A stretch of DNA of 64,000 bases from Maritalea mobilis. GTDB taxonomy: Bacteria; Pseudomonadota; Alphaproteobacteria; Rhodobacterales; Rhodobacteraceae. The stretch spans positions 1 through 64,000 of the forward strand of contig NZ_JAHVKE010000006.1 of NCBI RefSeq assembly GCF_019800885.1, in the 5' to 3' direction. Of the stretch, positions 33,625 through 41,649 are shown piece after piece (the stretch's first letter is position 1; the number at the start of each line of letters is the position of its first letter). A program made the position numbers and the translations under genes. The notes beneath the pieces were generated by a model. It saw only the letters and a list, made by a program, of their open reading frames with translations, made no database searches and was not told the DNA's origin.

Positions 33625-34515
33625 TCAGCGCTCCCAGAAATAGACGGTGGCAGGTTCGGGTTCCCAGACGCGGGCGGCCTCGATCCCCGGCAGGTCGGCA
33701 AAGGCCCGATATTCCGAGGCGAAGGCGACGTAGTCCTCGGTCTCGGCCATGACGGCGGGCTTGCAGGCGATGGGGTCGCGCACCACGCCGAACCCGTTCC
33801 TGGTGCCGGTCACGAAGGTGAAGAACCCGTCGAGATCCTTGATCGTCCCCTCCAGCGCCTCACCCAGCGTGGCGCCCTCGGCGATGCGCGACGAGATATA
33901 GGCCGCGCCAACCTCGGTGTCGTTTTCCGAGCGGGTGAACACGCCCTTGCGCGCCAGCGTGCGGCGCATCTGGTTGTGGTTCGACAGTGACCCGTTGTGA
34001 ACAAGACATTGGTCATCGGCGGTCGAGAACGGATGCGCGCCCATCGTCGTCACGGCAGACTCAGTGGCCATACGGGTATGGCCGATGCCGTGCGAGCCGC
34101 CCATCTCGCGCAGGCCAAAGCGCGCGGCGACATCCTTGGGCAGGCCGACTTCCTTGTAGATCTCCATCGAGGCGCCCGAGCCCATGATGCGCAGGCCGGT
34201 TTCCTCAAGCCATGCGATAGCTGCGGCCTCGGACGCTTCAGGCACGGTCAGAACGGCATGGGTGTCGATTACCTTGATCGTCACCGGCGCGTCGATTGCC
34301 GCGCATAGCGCCGCGTCGAGATGGGCAAATGCCGTCTCGGGGCTGTCCGATTGCACCGTAATCTTCACCATGCCCTCGGTCTCAGGGCCGTAGATCGCGA
34401 TACCCGCACTGTCGGGTCCGCGATCGGTCATGGTGATGAGCATATCGGTCAGCATGTCGCCCAGCTGCGGGCGCAAGTCATCCTTTTTCAGGAAGAGGCC
34501 AACAATGCCACACAT
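33625..34515 (-). CDS. mgsA: N-methylglutamate synthase subunit MgsA (class-II glutamine amidotransferase)
   Basis: A 296-residue Ntn-type amidotransferase. The sequence starts MCGIVGLFLKK, so Cys2 becomes the catalytic N-terminal nucleophile after Met removal. GIGHTRMATES, CLVHNGSLSNHN and SENDTEVGAAYI are the usual substrate-binding loops. It would hydrolyse gamma-glutamylmethylamide and pass methylamine to MgsBC. It is first of the mgsABC-gmaS unit. Its 197-bp upstream region contains a CTTTC-AA-GAAAG dyad that may be the site of the XRE-cupin regulator. Confidence 0.93.
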   Translation of the reverse strand: MCGIVGLFLKKDDLRPQLGDMLTDMLITMTDRGPDSAGIAIYGPETEGMVKITVQSDSPETAFAHLDAALCAAIDAPVTIKVIDTHAVLTVPEASEAAAIAWLEETGLRIMGSGASMEIYKEVGLPKDVAARFGLREMGGSHGIGHTRMATESAVTTMGAHPFSTADDQCLVHNGSLSNHNQMRRTLARKGVFTRSENDTEVGAAYISSRIAEGATLGEALEGTIKDLDGFFTFVTGTRNGFGVVRDPIACKPAVMAETEDYVAFASEYRAFADLPGIEAARVWEPEPATVYFWER

Positions 34516-34589
34516 AGGTTCCTCCGTAATGGGTGTGATCCCGGCGAGGTTCGCGCCGTCACGGCATCACTAAAGAGAAACCTATTTTC

Positions 34590-34601
34590 CTTTCAAGAAA
34601 G
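34590..34601. promoter_or_regulatory. CTTTC-N2-GAAAG dyad upstream of mgsA
   Basis: The inverted repeat CTTTCAAGAAAG lies 75 bp before the mgsA start, within a short A/T-rich patch (TTTTCCTTTCAAGAAAGTAT). This is the kind of short dyad bound by XRE-type dimers. The XRE-cupin gene ends 112 bp away on the upstream side. Confidence 0.45.
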
Positions 34602-34712
34602 TATTTCACGCCGCGGGAAAAACCCCGAAACATAGCTGCATGTGCATCATTTTCAGGCAGAAACAGCCACGCACCGGCGGGCACGCCCATTTTCCGGGCG
34701 CTTCGTGACTGC

Positions 34713-35345
34713 CTAGCGGGCCTGAGGATAGGTGATGATCGAAAGATACCGCGCGGGGATCTCGACCAATTGCTCCGGACCATGGGGAGAATCGGCATCG
34801 AAAAGCAGCGAGTCGCCCGGTTCCAGATCGTACATCTTGTCACCGTGGCGATAGCTGACACGCCCCTCCAGCATATAGAGGAACTCGATCCCTTCGTGCT
34901 GAAAGGCCGGGAAGCGATCCGAACTGCTGTCGAGCGTGATCAGATAGGGTTCGACCACCACACCGGAATTGTTCGACCCGATATGACCCAACAGGTTGTA
35001 TTGATGCCCGGCACGCGTTCCGGCGCGCTCGATCTCGGCGCCCTGCCCCGCCTTGACATGCATGCAGCCGCGTTCTTCTTCATAGCCCGCAAACAACTGG
35101 ACCAGCGGCACGCGCAACCCATGCGCCAACGCCGAAATCGTGTTGAGCGAGGCCGAGATCACCCCGTTCTCGATTTTCGACAGCATGCCGACCGAGATGC
35201 CCGTTTGCGCCGCGAGATCGGCCCCCGTCATACGCTGACGTTTGCGCAACTCCCGTACCTGTCGACCAATGGCGACCTCGAGGTTCTTTTCGCGGGGCTC
35301 CTTCACCGCGTGCGGGTTTTGTTCCAGCTTGTTGCGATCGGACAT
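34713..35345 (-). CDS. XRE-family regulator with C-terminal cupin sensor
   Basis: A 210-residue regulator. Residues ~25-85 form a lambda-repressor-like HTH (VRELRKRQRMTGADLAAQTG, then SVGMLSKIENGVISAS). Residues ~100-205 are a cupin beta barrel (FQHEGIEFLYMLEGRVSY, DLEPGDSLLFDADSPHGPEQ) that probably binds a small ligand. The start MSDRNKLEQ at 35345 follows GAGGAGAG. Located between the orphan binding protein and mgsABC-gmaS, it is the likely regulator of that unit. A decayed homologue lies at 43370-43640. Confidence 0.9.
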   Translation of the reverse strand: MSDRNKLEQNPHAVKEPREKNLEVAIGRQVRELRKRQRMTGADLAAQTGISVGMLSKIENGVISASLNTISALAHGLRVPLVQLFAGYEEERGCMHVKAGQGAEIERAGTRAGHQYNLLGHIGSNNSGVVVEPYLITLDSSSDRFPAFQHEGIEFLYMLEGRVSYRHGDKMYDLEPGDSLLFDADSPHGPEQLVEIPARYLSIITYPQAR

Positions 35346-35385
35346 GTCCGTGCTCTCCTCATATGGTGCGGGGCGCACCGAAGTC

Positions 35386-36672
35386 TCAGTCATCGGCCAA
35401 GGCCTGGGCCAGGTCAGGCTTGGCACGCTGGTGCCACAACTGGTTCAACGCACCCAATTCCGCCGCCAGAAGGGGGCCGTTCACCTTCAACCAATCCAGC
35501 ACCGAGCCGAACTCCTGTATACGTGCCTTGCCCTCGCGGATCGTTACAACCGGCCAGTCCCCAACCAGGGCGTTGTCGATTCCGAACACCTCGGTTCCCC
35601 ACCACGTCGCAAGACCAAAAGCATGCGGCATGCGCCGTCCCCGCTTCAGCGCGGTCAGAACGGTTGACGGCGTCAGACTGTCGGCGGTTTCGACCGCTTC
35701 GTGCCATAAATCCAGAATGAAGGCGTATTCCCAACTGACCGCGGACCACAGGCCCGGAAATCTTTCGTTGTAGCTGTCGAAAAATGCCTTGGGCCTGTGA
35801 AAGAAGAACGCCGAGTCCCCCAGCTTGGGGTCGTCGAAATCCGGAAACTGAAAGATGACCCGCTCCATGAACTCGGGCGAGGTGCGCGCAATCAACCGTT
35901 GATAATTGTCACAGGTGCAGGACAGAATCTGCCCCGTGAAACCGGCTTCGAAGGCCGCTACCGTCAACGCCTCGACCATCGGCGGCGCGGAGGAGCACCA
36001 ACACAAGACATCCGGATCACTGGCCATCAAGCGAGCGACGATCTGTACCGCATCTGCGGTGTCGGGGTCGTAGGACACTTCGGCCACGATTTCGCGCGCG
36101 GCCACCTTGAAGGCGGCACGATAGGTTGCAAGCGATGGCAACCCCATCAGATCGGTCTGAGAGCACATGGCCATGCGCCGCGCCTCGGGGTAATGGCGGG
36201 CAAGCCAATCCACCCCGGTGACATTAAAGAAGGGATGCACCTCGGCCGGGGCAATCAGATAAGGGTGATCCGGCGACAGGTCGGTAGGCAGGAGCGTTGC
36301 AGTCAGAACACGCCGCTGCATCAGATAGGCCAAGGCAAGGCCCAACTCGCCGCCCCCCAGCGTCATGACAAGGCGCACGCGCTGCATCTCGACCATGCGG
36401 CGCGCGGCTTCCAGCGCACCCTCGGGCCCGGCGGCGCTGTCTTCGACGATCAACTCGACCAAATGCCGACGCCCGGCCACCATCATGCCCCCATGGGCGT
36501 TGATCCAATCCACCCACAGGCGGCAGCCCTTGACGCCGGGGCGACCCCAGCGCTCTTCGCTGCCCGATAGCGGCACCAAGACACCAACCCGGATCGGAGC
36601 GCGATCCTGCACGGTCAGCCTCGGAAGGGAACCGGCTACGGCAAGCCTCTGCGCCAGCGATGAGCTGCTCAC
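35386..36672 (-). CDS. Type-I periplasmic-binding-protein-like sensor without signal peptide
   Basis: A 428-residue protein of the Leu/Ile/Val or amide-urea binding-protein fold (Peripla_BP_6): RVGVLVPLSGSEERWG, then INAHGGMMVAGRRHLVELIV and the later hinge strands. The GTG start at 36672 has GGAG upstream, and an in-frame TAA five codons before it rules out a longer N terminus. The first 28 residues (SSSSLAQRLAVAGSLPRL) have no export signal. No permease or ATPase gene is adjacent. It is therefore probably a cytoplasmic ligand sensor, as AmiC is, perhaps working with the XRE regulator 40 bp downstream. It is divergent from tmm. Confidence 0.82.
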   Translation of the reverse strand: MSSSSLAQRLAVAGSLPRLTVQDRAPIRVGVLVPLSGSEERWGRPGVKGCRLWVDWINAHGGMMVAGRRHLVELIVEDSAAGPEGALEAARRMVEMQRVRLVMTLGGGELGLALAYLMQRRVLTATLLPTDLSPDHPYLIAPAEVHPFFNVTGVDWLARHYPEARRMAMCSQTDLMGLPSLATYRAAFKVAAREIVAEVSYDPDTADAVQIVARLMASDPDVLCWCSSAPPMVEALTVAAFEAGFTGQILSCTCDNYQRLIARTSPEFMERVIFQFPDFDDPKLGDSAFFFHRPKAFFDSYNERFPGLWSAVSWEYAFILDLWHEAVETADSLTPSTVLTALKRGRRMPHAFGLATWWGTEVFGIDNALVGDWPVVTIREGKARIQEFGSVLDWLKVNGPLLAAELGALNQLWHQRAKPDLAQALADD

Positions 36673-36795
36673 TTTTTGAACTCCAGCTTATTTTTTCGCC
36701 AAACGGGTCACTCAAATCAGTGGATTCATATTCCTCCAAAGAAAATTCATTGACCATAGGAAAAATATTGGCCCACACCAGAGTCACATGATCGG

Positions 36796-36823
36796 ACCAG
36801 TTTTCAATATTGGTTCATACCAA
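36796..36823 (+). promoter_or_regulatory. Operator-like repeat array upstream of tmm
   Basis: ACCAGT (36796-36801), eight bases, ATTGGT, four bases, ACCAA, ending at 36823. The last two half-sites form the dyad TTGGTTCATACCAA. Half-sites and spacing match the amtB array, and the first part matches the gntR array. It lies 26 bp before the preferred tmm start codon, where a repressor would block initiation or elongation. Confidence 0.65.
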
Positions 36824-36849
36824 AGCATCAAGCCAGTGGAGCTATGACC

Positions 36850-38193
36850 ATGACAAAACGAGTCGCCGTAATCGGTGCCGGTCCCTCGGGCCTTGCGCAA
36901 CTGCGGGCGTTCCAGTCCGCCGCCCAGAAAGGCGCGGACATCCCCGAGATCGTCTGCTTCGAAAAACAGTCGAATTGGGGCGGCCTGTGGAACTACACGT
37001 GGCGCACCGGCGTCGACGAGAACGGTGAGCCGGTCCATGGTTCGATGTATCGCTACCTGTGGTCGAACGGCCCCAAGGAAGGTCTGGAATTCGCCGACTA
37101 TTCTTTTGAGGAGCATTTCGGCAAACAGATCGCCTCTTACCCGCCACGCGCCGTGTTGTTCGATTATATCGAGGGCCGTGTGCTCAAGGCCAATGTGCGC
37201 GACTGGATCCGTTTTTCCTCGGTCATCCGCTGGGTCGAGTATGACGAAGCGGCGGGCGATTTCGAAGTGACGGTTCACGACATGGTCGCCGACCGGGTTT
37301 ACAAGGAGCGCTTTGACCACGTGATCGTGGCGTCGGGCCATTTCTCGTCACCCAACGTGCCGGAATACCCCGGTTTCGACCAGTTCAACGGGCGCATCGT
37401 GCATGCCCATGACTTCCGCGACGCGCGCGAGTTCGAGGGCAAGGATGTGCTGGTCGTCGGCTCGTCCTATTCGGCCGAAGATATCGGCTCGCAATGCTGG
37501 AAATACGGCGCCAAGTCGATCACCAGCTGCTACCGCTCGGCGCCCATGGGGTTTGCCTGGCCTGATAACTGGGAAGAAAAGCCCGCGATGGAAAAAGTCG
37601 AGGGCAAGACCGTATTCTTCAAGGACGGCAGCACCAAGGATGTCGACGCCATCATCCTTTGCACAGGCTACAAGCACTATTTCCCGTTCCTGCCCGACGA
37701 TCTGCGCCTGAAAACGGCCAACCGCCTCGCCACGGCCGACCTCTACAAGGGGGTGGCCTACGTCCATAATACCAAGCTGTTTTACCTCGGCATGCAGGAC
37801 CAGTGGTTCACCTTCAATATGTTCGATGCCCAGGCCTGGTATGTGCGCGACATCATTCTGGACCGGATCGAGGTGCCCGCTGACAAGCAGGTGCTGATGG
37901 CAGATGTGGCCGAGCGCGAGGTGCGCGAAGAGGCCTCGGATGATGTGAAATACGCCATCACCTATCAGGCCGATTACATCAAGGAACTGATCGCGGATAC
38001 CGACTACCCGTCCTTCGACGTGGACGGCGCGACCGAGGCCTTCATGCAGTGGAAGAAACACAAGGCGCAGGACATCATGGCGTTCCGCAACAACTGCTAC
38101 AAATCGGTCATCACGGGCACGATGGCCCCCATTCACCACACCCCCTGGAAGGATGCGCTCGACGACAGCATGGAAGCCTACCTGCAGAATTGA
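36850..38193 (+). CDS. tmm: Trimethylamine monooxygenase (bacterial FMO)
   Basis: A 447-residue flavin-containing monooxygenase that oxidises trimethylamine to TMAO with NADPH and O2. The FAD motif [14 protein letters not shown] is at the N terminus, the FMO fingerprint [11 protein letters not shown] is near residue 180, and the NADPH motif [14 protein letters not shown] is near 200. The two ATGs at 36844 and 36850 compete; GGAG at 36838-36841 is 8 nt from the second but only 2 nt from the first, so 36850 is preferred. Immediate linkage to tdm supports trimethylamine as substrate. Confidence 0.95.
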   Translation: MTKRVAVIGAGPSGLAQLRAFQSAAQKGADIPEIVCFEKQSNWGGLWNYTWRTGVDENGEPVHGSMYRYLWSNGPKEGLEFADYSFEEHFGKQIASYPPRAVLFDYIEGRVLKANVRDWIRFSSVIRWVEYDEAAGDFEVTVHDMVADRVYKERFDHVIVASGHFSSPNVPEYPGFDQFNGRIVHAHDFRDAREFEGKDVLVVGSSYSAEDIGSQCWKYGAKSITSCYRSAPMGFAWPDNWEEKPAMEKVEGKTVFFKDGSTKDVDAIILCTGYKHYFPFLPDDLRLKTANRLATADLYKGVAYVHNTKLFYLGMQDQWFTFNMFDAQAWYVRDIILDRIEVPADKQVLMADVAEREVREEASDDVKYAITYQADYIKELIADTDYPSFDVDGATEAFMQWKKHKAQDIMAFRNNCYKSVITGTMAPIHHTPWKDALDDSMEAYLQN

Positions 38194-38209
38194 GCGCGTC
38201 CTCGCCACT

Positions 38210-38237
38210 CCGTGGGGCGCGGCTGCGCGCCCCACGG
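38210..38237 (+). terminator. Strong hairpin between tmm and tdm
   Basis: CCGTGGGGCGCG (38210-38221) pairs perfectly with 38226-38237 (12 bp, loop GCTG), followed by GCCTTTCCTGTCT. It begins 16 bp after the tmm stop and ends 30 bp before the tdm start. It should act as a terminator or attenuator, lowering tdm relative to tmm unless tdm has its own promoter. Confidence 0.7.
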
Positions 38238-38267
38238 GCCTTTCCTGTCTGACCGTTGGAGTCCCCC

Positions 38268-40640
38268 GTGATCCTCGATCCTTCCGGCCTGCCATTTCGT
38301 CCCGGTGCCCCAAGGGGCTCGCATCCGCGTCGCGCGGCGGCCTATCGGCTTGCCCCGACCGAGGAACGCCACAGCGTGCCGGGCGGCGGCGCCGCCCTGT
38401 GGGAGGTCAAGCCCGGCGACCGCATCACCATCACCAATGCCGAGGGTGGACAGATCTGCGAAATGCTGGTTGCTGACGCAGCCGGACGCATCGCGCCGGG
38501 CCTGTTGGGCGTATCGGCGGATGCCGCGGGCGACGGGTTGCGCGCCACGCTGGCCAGTGACCGCCCGGGCATGGCGCGTCTACGGGCGGGGTTGGTCCGG
38601 CGGCAGGTCGAGATCGAAACCGCACCCGCCATCGGGCTGTTCAACTATGACACCCCGGCGGGCGACGCGGTCAGCTTTACCGCGCAATCCAATGGCTGGG
38701 TGCTGCTGGCAGCCCCTGCACCCGCCCCGGATTTCGAGGCGCAGACAACGGCCACGCCGCTGTCGGTCACGATCACCCGCGCGCAGCCCCGCCATGCCGG
38801 CAGCTATGCCTTGCCCGACCCGCTGGCTGACCCGCTGCAAGATATCCGCGTTTCTTCGGCCACCGCCCGCGCCTATCGCGTGAAAAAGGGCGAGTTCATC
38901 CAGATCATGGATGTCGATGGTCGCCAATGCACCGATTTCCAATGCTTCGACGCGCGCAAGGTCGACAAGGGCATCTTTCACCCGCTCGACGTGACCACCA
39001 CCCGCACGATCCACGGGCACGCCTACCCGATGCCGGGGTTGCATGCGAAGTATTTCGACCACGACCTGACCCCGCTGGTCGAGGTGGTGCAGGATACCTG
39101 CGGGCGGCACGATGCCTTCGCACTGGCCTGCAACGCCAAGTATTACGACGATATCGGCTATCCGGGCCACGCCAACTGTTCCGACAACTTCAACGCGGAA
39201 CTGGCGGGCTACGGCATCCCGGCCCGGCCTGGCTGGATGGCGGCGAATTTCTTTTTCAACACCGCCATCGACCATGACGGCGTGATGTATGCCGACGAGC
39301 CATGGTCGCGCCCCGGCGACTACGTGTTGCTCCGCGCGCTGACCGACCTGATCTGTGTGTCATCGGCCTGCCCCGATGACACCAGCGCCGCCAATGGCTG
39401 GCACCTGACCGACATTCACCTGCGCACCTATGGCGCGGATGAGCGTTTTTCCCGCGCCACGGCCTGGCGCCCGACCCCTGACGAGGACCCGATCATGACG
39501 CGAGAAAGCGCCTTTCACGACAGCTTTGCCGCGATGACGCGCGATTTCGCGGACTATAACGGCTTTTGGCTGCCCAACAGCTTCCCGCAATGCGATGCGG
39601 TCGAAAGCTATTGGGCCTGCCGCGAGGGTGTCGTGGCGATGGACCTGTCGGCTTTGCGCAAATTCGAGGTGACCGGCCCAGATGCCGAGGCACTGCTGAA
39701 CTGGGTGCTGACGCGAAACGTGGAAAAACTGGCCATCGGACAGGTCGTCTATTCGGCCATGTGCTACCCCCATGGCGGAATGATCGATGACGGCACGCTG
39801 TTTAGGTTGGGCGAGCATAATTTCCGCTGGATCGGCGGTTCGGACGAGGGCGGCGCGTGGATGCGCGAAGAGGCGCAGCGCCTTGGCATGAACGTGATGA
39901 TCCGATCCTCGACCGACCAGATGCACAACCTTGCGGTCCAGGGGCCGAAATCGCGCGATCTGATCACCTCGATCTTCTGGACCGCGCCGCATCACGCCGA
40001 CCTGTCCGAGATGGGGTGGTTCCGCTTTACCCCGGCTCGCCTCGGCGGCCCCGAGGGGGTGCCGGTGGTGATCTCGCGCACCGGCTATACGGGCGAATTG
40101 GGCTACGAGGTCTTTTGCCACCCCAAAGACGGCACGGCGATCTTCGACGCCGTTTGGCAGGCAGGGCAACCGATGGGGATGCGACCGATGGGGCTGGCCG
40201 GTTTGGACATGGTTCGGATCGAGGCGGGACTCGTATTTGCGGGCTACGATTTCTCGGACCAGACCGACCCGTTCGAGGCCGGGATCGGCTTTACGGTGCC
40301 GCTGAAATCCAAGACCGCCGATTTCGTCGGGCGCGAGGCCTTGTTGCGCCGCAAAGAGCACCCGTCGCGCAAATTCGTGGGGCTTGAGATCGAGGGGCAG
40401 AACGCCGTGGCCCATGGCGACTGCATCCGCATCGGGCGTGCGCAGGTGGGCGAGGTCTGTTCCGCCATGCGTTCGCCCCGGACGGGTCAATGGATCGCGC
40501 TGGCGCGGCTGGATGTGGCGCATGCTGCCGAGGGCACCGAGGTGGAGGTCGGGCAACTGGACGGGCACCTGAAACGATACGCCGCCCGCGTCGTGCCCTT
40601 TCCGCATTACGACCCGCAAAAGACGCGTCCACGATCCTGA
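38268..40640 (+). CDS. tdm: Trimethylamine-N-oxide demethylase (DUF1989 plus GcvT domains)
   Basis: A 790-residue enzyme converting TMAO to dimethylamine and formaldehyde. The N-terminal half is a DUF1989-type domain carrying zinc-ligand cysteines in the regions GRQCTDFQC, ALACNAKYYDD and HANCSDNF. From ~residue 420 a GcvT-like THF-binding domain follows (WLPNSFPQCDAVESYWACRE, NLAVQGPKSRDL, SRTGYTGELGYEVF). It probably channels formaldehyde to THF. A GTG at 38268, six bases after GGAG, is preferred over the upstream TTG. The gene is directly downstream of tmm. Confidence 0.95.
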   Translation: MILDPSGLPFRPGAPRGSHPRRAAAYRLAPTEERHSVPGGGAALWEVKPGDRITITNAEGGQICEMLVADAAGRIAPGLLGVSADAAGDGLRATLASDRPGMARLRAGLVRRQVEIETAPAIGLFNYDTPAGDAVSFTAQSNGWVLLAAPAPAPDFEAQTTATPLSVTITRAQPRHAGSYALPDPLADPLQDIRVSSATARAYRVKKGEFIQIMDVDGRQCTDFQCFDARKVDKGIFHPLDVTTTRTIHGHAYPMPGLHAKYFDHDLTPLVEVVQDTCGRHDAFALACNAKYYDDIGYPGHANCSDNFNAELAGYGIPARPGWMAANFFFNTAIDHDGVMYADEPWSRPGDYVLLRALTDLICVSSACPDDTSAANGWHLTDIHLRTYGADERFSRATAWRPTPDEDPIMTRESAFHDSFAAMTRDFADYNGFWLPNSFPQCDAVESYWACREGVVAMDLSALRKFEVTGPDAEALLNWVLTRNVEKLAIGQVVYSAMCYPHGGMIDDGTLFRLGEHNFRWIGGSDEGGAWMREEAQRLGMNVMIRSSTDQMHNLAVQGPKSRDLITSIFWTAPHHADLSEMGWFRFTPARLGGPEGVPVVISRTGYTGELGYEVFCHPKDGTAIFDAVWQAGQPMGMRPMGLAGLDMVRIEAGLVFAGYDFSDQTDPFEAGIGFTVPLKSKTADFVGREALLRRKEHPSRKFVGLEIEGQNAVAHGDCIRIGRAQVGEVCSAMRSPRTGQWIALARLDVAHAAEGTEVEVGQLDGHLKRYAARVVPFPHYDPQKTRPRS

Positions 40641-40890
40641 CCGCGCCAACGGTCGCATCCCCCGACGCGTTCACCCAGCTTTGCAACGGTGTCCTCAGGC
40701 TTATGCCTCTTCTGGGGCATGCCTCTGTCTTCCATGATGGTTGGGTCTCAGAGGTTCATCTGGTCTGGTCCCCACAATCCGAGCTCTATCGCGCGTAACC
40801 CCGGATGCTCAGCGGATTACATCCGCAGATCGACGACACGCCCATGCAAGACCGCATTCAAGCCCAGCGGTGGGAGGGCCCTCCCGAACC
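40641..40890. other. Intergenic region between tdm and eutC
   Basis: About 250 bp. Short open frames on the plus strand have no ribosome sites and no recognisable domains. Codon usage looks unlike the neighbours, so this may be decayed sequence. I see no tRNA, clear terminator or repeat in it. Confidence 0.5.
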
Positions 40891-41649
40891 TCAAGGCCCA
40901 GTGAGCAGCGCCCCGTCGCGGGCCAGCAGCTGGTTCAGCGCCACGCCACTCTGGCCGGAGCGCTGCATGGCTACGATCAATCGCGTCGCCTGATCGGCGG
41001 CGGCCTCGACACTCGTTCCTGCCTCGCGAATGTTGGAGATGCAGTTGCGCGCGCTGTCCGGGATTTCGGCCATGGGGGCATGGGTCAGGTAGACACCAAG
41101 GCTGTCGGCGGCGGACAACCCGGGACGTTCACCAAGCGCCATGACAACCGTTTTCGCGCCCAAGGCCAGCGCGACCTTGTCGCCCAGGGCCACGCGCGCC
41201 TGATGCGCAAGGATGATCGGAGATACCGTCATGCCCGCGTCCGAAAGGCGTTTGGATAGCTCCGACATGAAGGCCGGACCATTGAGGTGAACCGCCGTGG
41301 CCGACAAGCCGTCCCCGAGGACAAGGGCCACGTCCGGCGCAGCCTCTTCTGCCAGGGCTGCCGCGTGGCGGTCCGGCAAGGCCCGGCCAAGATCGGGGCG
41401 GCGGATGAAATCATCGCGAGAGGGCGCAGCGCTTGCTACGACGCGATGCGTCAGCCCCACGCGTTCCAATGTTTCCGCCAATTGCGCGGTATCGAGTTCG
41501 GCCAGAACGGCAGCACGCGCCTGCGCGTGGTCCAGCGCGAAGCCAAGCGCCTGACCGGTCGTCAGGGCCCTGCCCCGACCACCGAAACTGAGCCGGGCCT
41601 GTGTCAGTGCACCGATCTCGGCGCGGGATATGGGTTTCGGGTCGCTCAT
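40891..41649 (-). CDS. eutC: Ethanolamine ammonia-lyase small subunit
   Basis: A 252-residue subunit of the adenosylcobalamin-dependent enzyme that splits ethanolamine to acetaldehyde and ammonia. Family blocks: ARLSFGGRGRALTTGQALGFALDHAQARAAV is split here as LSFGGRGRALTTGQALGF and LDHAQARAAV; SDALS-type FIRRPDLGR and LGERPGLSAADSLGVYLT follow. The start MSDPKPIS at 41649 overlaps the eutB stop by 4 bp, so both subunits are coupled. No eutA reactivase or microcompartment genes are in the window. Confidence 0.93.
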   Translation of the reverse strand: MSDPKPISRAEIGALTQARLSFGGRGRALTTGQALGFALDHAQARAAVLAELDTAQLAETLERVGLTHRVVASAAPSRDDFIRRPDLGRALPDRHAAALAEEAAPDVALVLGDGLSATAVHLNGPAFMSELSKRLSDAGMTVSPIILAHQARVALGDKVALALGAKTVVMALGERPGLSAADSLGVYLTHAPMAEIPDSARNCISNIREAGTSVEAAADQATRLIVAMQRSGQSGVALNQLLARDGALLTGP

